A DNA stretch of 64,000 bases from Arthrobacter globiformis (lineage in GTDB: Bacteria > Actinomycetota > Actinomycetes > Actinomycetales > Micrococcaceae), in NCBI RefSeq assembly GCF_030815865.1, contig NZ_JAUSXI010000001.1:3596001-3660000 (forward strand). Direction: 5' to 3'. The number at the start of each line of letters is the position of its first letter. Positions within the stretch are counted from its first letter, which is position 1. Under the pieces are notes generated by a model. It ran no database searches and was not told the origin of the DNA. It worked only from the letters and a program-made list of their open reading frames with translations. Position numbers and translations under genes: made by a program. Below, in pieces: positions 63,341 through 64,000 of the stretch.

Positions 63341-64000
63341 TCATTCCACTGTCAGTTCGACGTCCAGGCCGAGGTCCAGTGCCGTGACGCTGTGCGTCAG
63401 GGCGCCGACGGAGATGACGTCCACTCCGGCGGCGGCGATGTCCGCCACGGTGCGGAGGTTGACGTTGCCGCTGGCCTCCACCACGGCCCGCCCGGCGATC
63501 TGGCGGACACCGGCACGGAGTTCCTCAAGGCTGAAGTTGTCCAGCATGATGGTGTCCACCCCCGCGGCCAGGACGGGTTCGATCTGGTCGGCGCTGTCCA
63601 CCTCCACCTCGAAATGCGTCGTATGGCCCAGCTGGGCTTTGGCGTCGGCGAGGAGGGCGGTCAGCCGCGCCGGGTCTCCCCCGGTCATGACGGCTAGGTG
63701 GTTGTCCTTGGCCAGCACGGCGTCGGAAAGACTGTAGCGGTGGTTGGCGCCACCGCCGCAGCGGACGGCGTACCGTTCCAGGACCCGCAGGCCGGGCGTG
63801 GTCTTGCGGGTGTCGGTGATGCGGGCCCTGGTGCCGGCGGCCAGTGCCACGAATTCGGCGGTCTTGGTGGCGATGGCGCTCATCCGCTGTGCCAGGTTCA
63901 GGCCGACCCGCTCGGCTAGCAGCACGCTGCGCGCCCGGCCGGTGACCCGTGCGAGCTTTGTTCCGGCGGCGAAGGCCTCGCCGTCGGCCACGAGCAGCTC
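63341..64000 (-). CDS. nadC: Quinolinate phosphoribosyltransferase, C-terminal part
   Basis: The gene continues past the right edge; 219 residues are visible. It converts quinolinate and PRPP to nicotinate mononucleotide. RITDTRKTTPGLRVLERYAVRCGG is the substrate-binding core in part, followed by HRYSLSDAVLAKDNHL. FEVEVDSADQI and MLDNFS contain metal and phosphate ligands. ASGNVNLRTVADIAAAGVDVISVG closes the barrel. Confidence 0.95.
   Translation of the reverse strand, partial: ELLVADGEAFAAGTKLARVTGRARSVLLAERVGLNLAQRMSAIATKTAEFVALAAGTRARITDTRKTTPGLRVLERYAVRCGGGANHRYSLSDAVLAKDNHLAVMTGGDPARLTALLADAKAQLGHTTHFEVEVDSADQIEPVLAAGVDTIMLDNFSLEELRAGVRQIAGRAVVEASGNVNLRTVADIAAAGVDVISVGALTHSVTALDLGLDVELTVE

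Overview
The window is chromosomal DNA of a high-GC actinobacterium, most likely Arthrobacter or Pseudarthrobacter (Micrococcaceae). This rests on gene content and order: murA followed by a PlsC-type acyltransferase, leuCD with a divergent NdgR/LtbR IclR regulator, ilvB-ilvN-ilvC followed by serA, a 13E12-type HNH nuclease relic, paired GTPases, and an actinobacterial sunset-domain protein. No ribosomal RNA or replication origin is present. All assignments come from reading the sequence; no database search was run.

Layout. 1-4.5 kb: 3' acyltransferase fragment, murA, leuD-leuC, and ndgR divergent from leuC. 4.6-6.3 kb: a palindromic repeat and a frameshifted DUF222/HNH gene. 6.3-18.9 kb: a DUF1697 gene, two coupled dynamin-like GTPases, tRNA-Glu and tRNA-Gln, a HAD phosphatase coupled to gltX, an FAH hydrolase, a metallo-beta-lactamase-fold hydrolase, ilvE, leuB, a sortase, and a secreted repeat protein that is probably the sortase's partner. 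19.1-32 kb: metG, an ABC ATPase-FtsX permease pair, serA, ilvC, ilvN, ilvB with a valine-rich leader peptide and attenuator, and ilvD. 32-34.6 kb: a sunset-domain membrane protein, a lipoprotein sugar dehydrogenase, and tRNA-Lys. 34.6-38.1 kb: a decayed integrative element containing an integrase relic, two DUF6221-like genes, a nonsense-mutated lipoprotein, a helix-turn-helix relic and a hairpin-rich gene-free stretch. 38.2-45.5 kb: a sugar or polyol uptake and catabolism cluster with a divergent, frameshifted LacI-type regulator and two candidate operators. 45.5-51.1 kb: MarR and bcp back to back, tRNA-Leu, a fasciclin lipoprotein, a peptide-type ABC binding protein, and mqo. 51.2-58.8 kb: an RND transporter, an AbiEi/DUF559-like gene flanked by copies of the palindromic repeat, an IS481-type element inserted in one copy, and a flavin monooxygenase-MarR operon. 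58.8-64 kb: a transglutaminase-like protein, a lipoprotein, a DUF1684 protein, an FAH hydrolase, and a cysteine desulfurase beside partial nadC.

The main theme is branched-chain amino-acid synthesis. Seven structural genes (leuC, leuD, leuB, ilvE, ilvBN, ilvC, ilvD) and serA lie on the minus strand. A shared TCTCA-N5-TGRRM motif lies upstream of leuC, leuB, ilvB and ilvD, and may be the NdgR operator. ilvB is also preceded by an 18-codon leader peptide with eight branched-chain codons and a terminator hairpin, so two control layers are likely. The most novel-looking feature is a roughly 50-bp palindromic repeat that accompanies the two nuclease-like genes. One copy is split by an IS element with a 15-bp target duplication, so the uninterrupted copy can be reconstructed.
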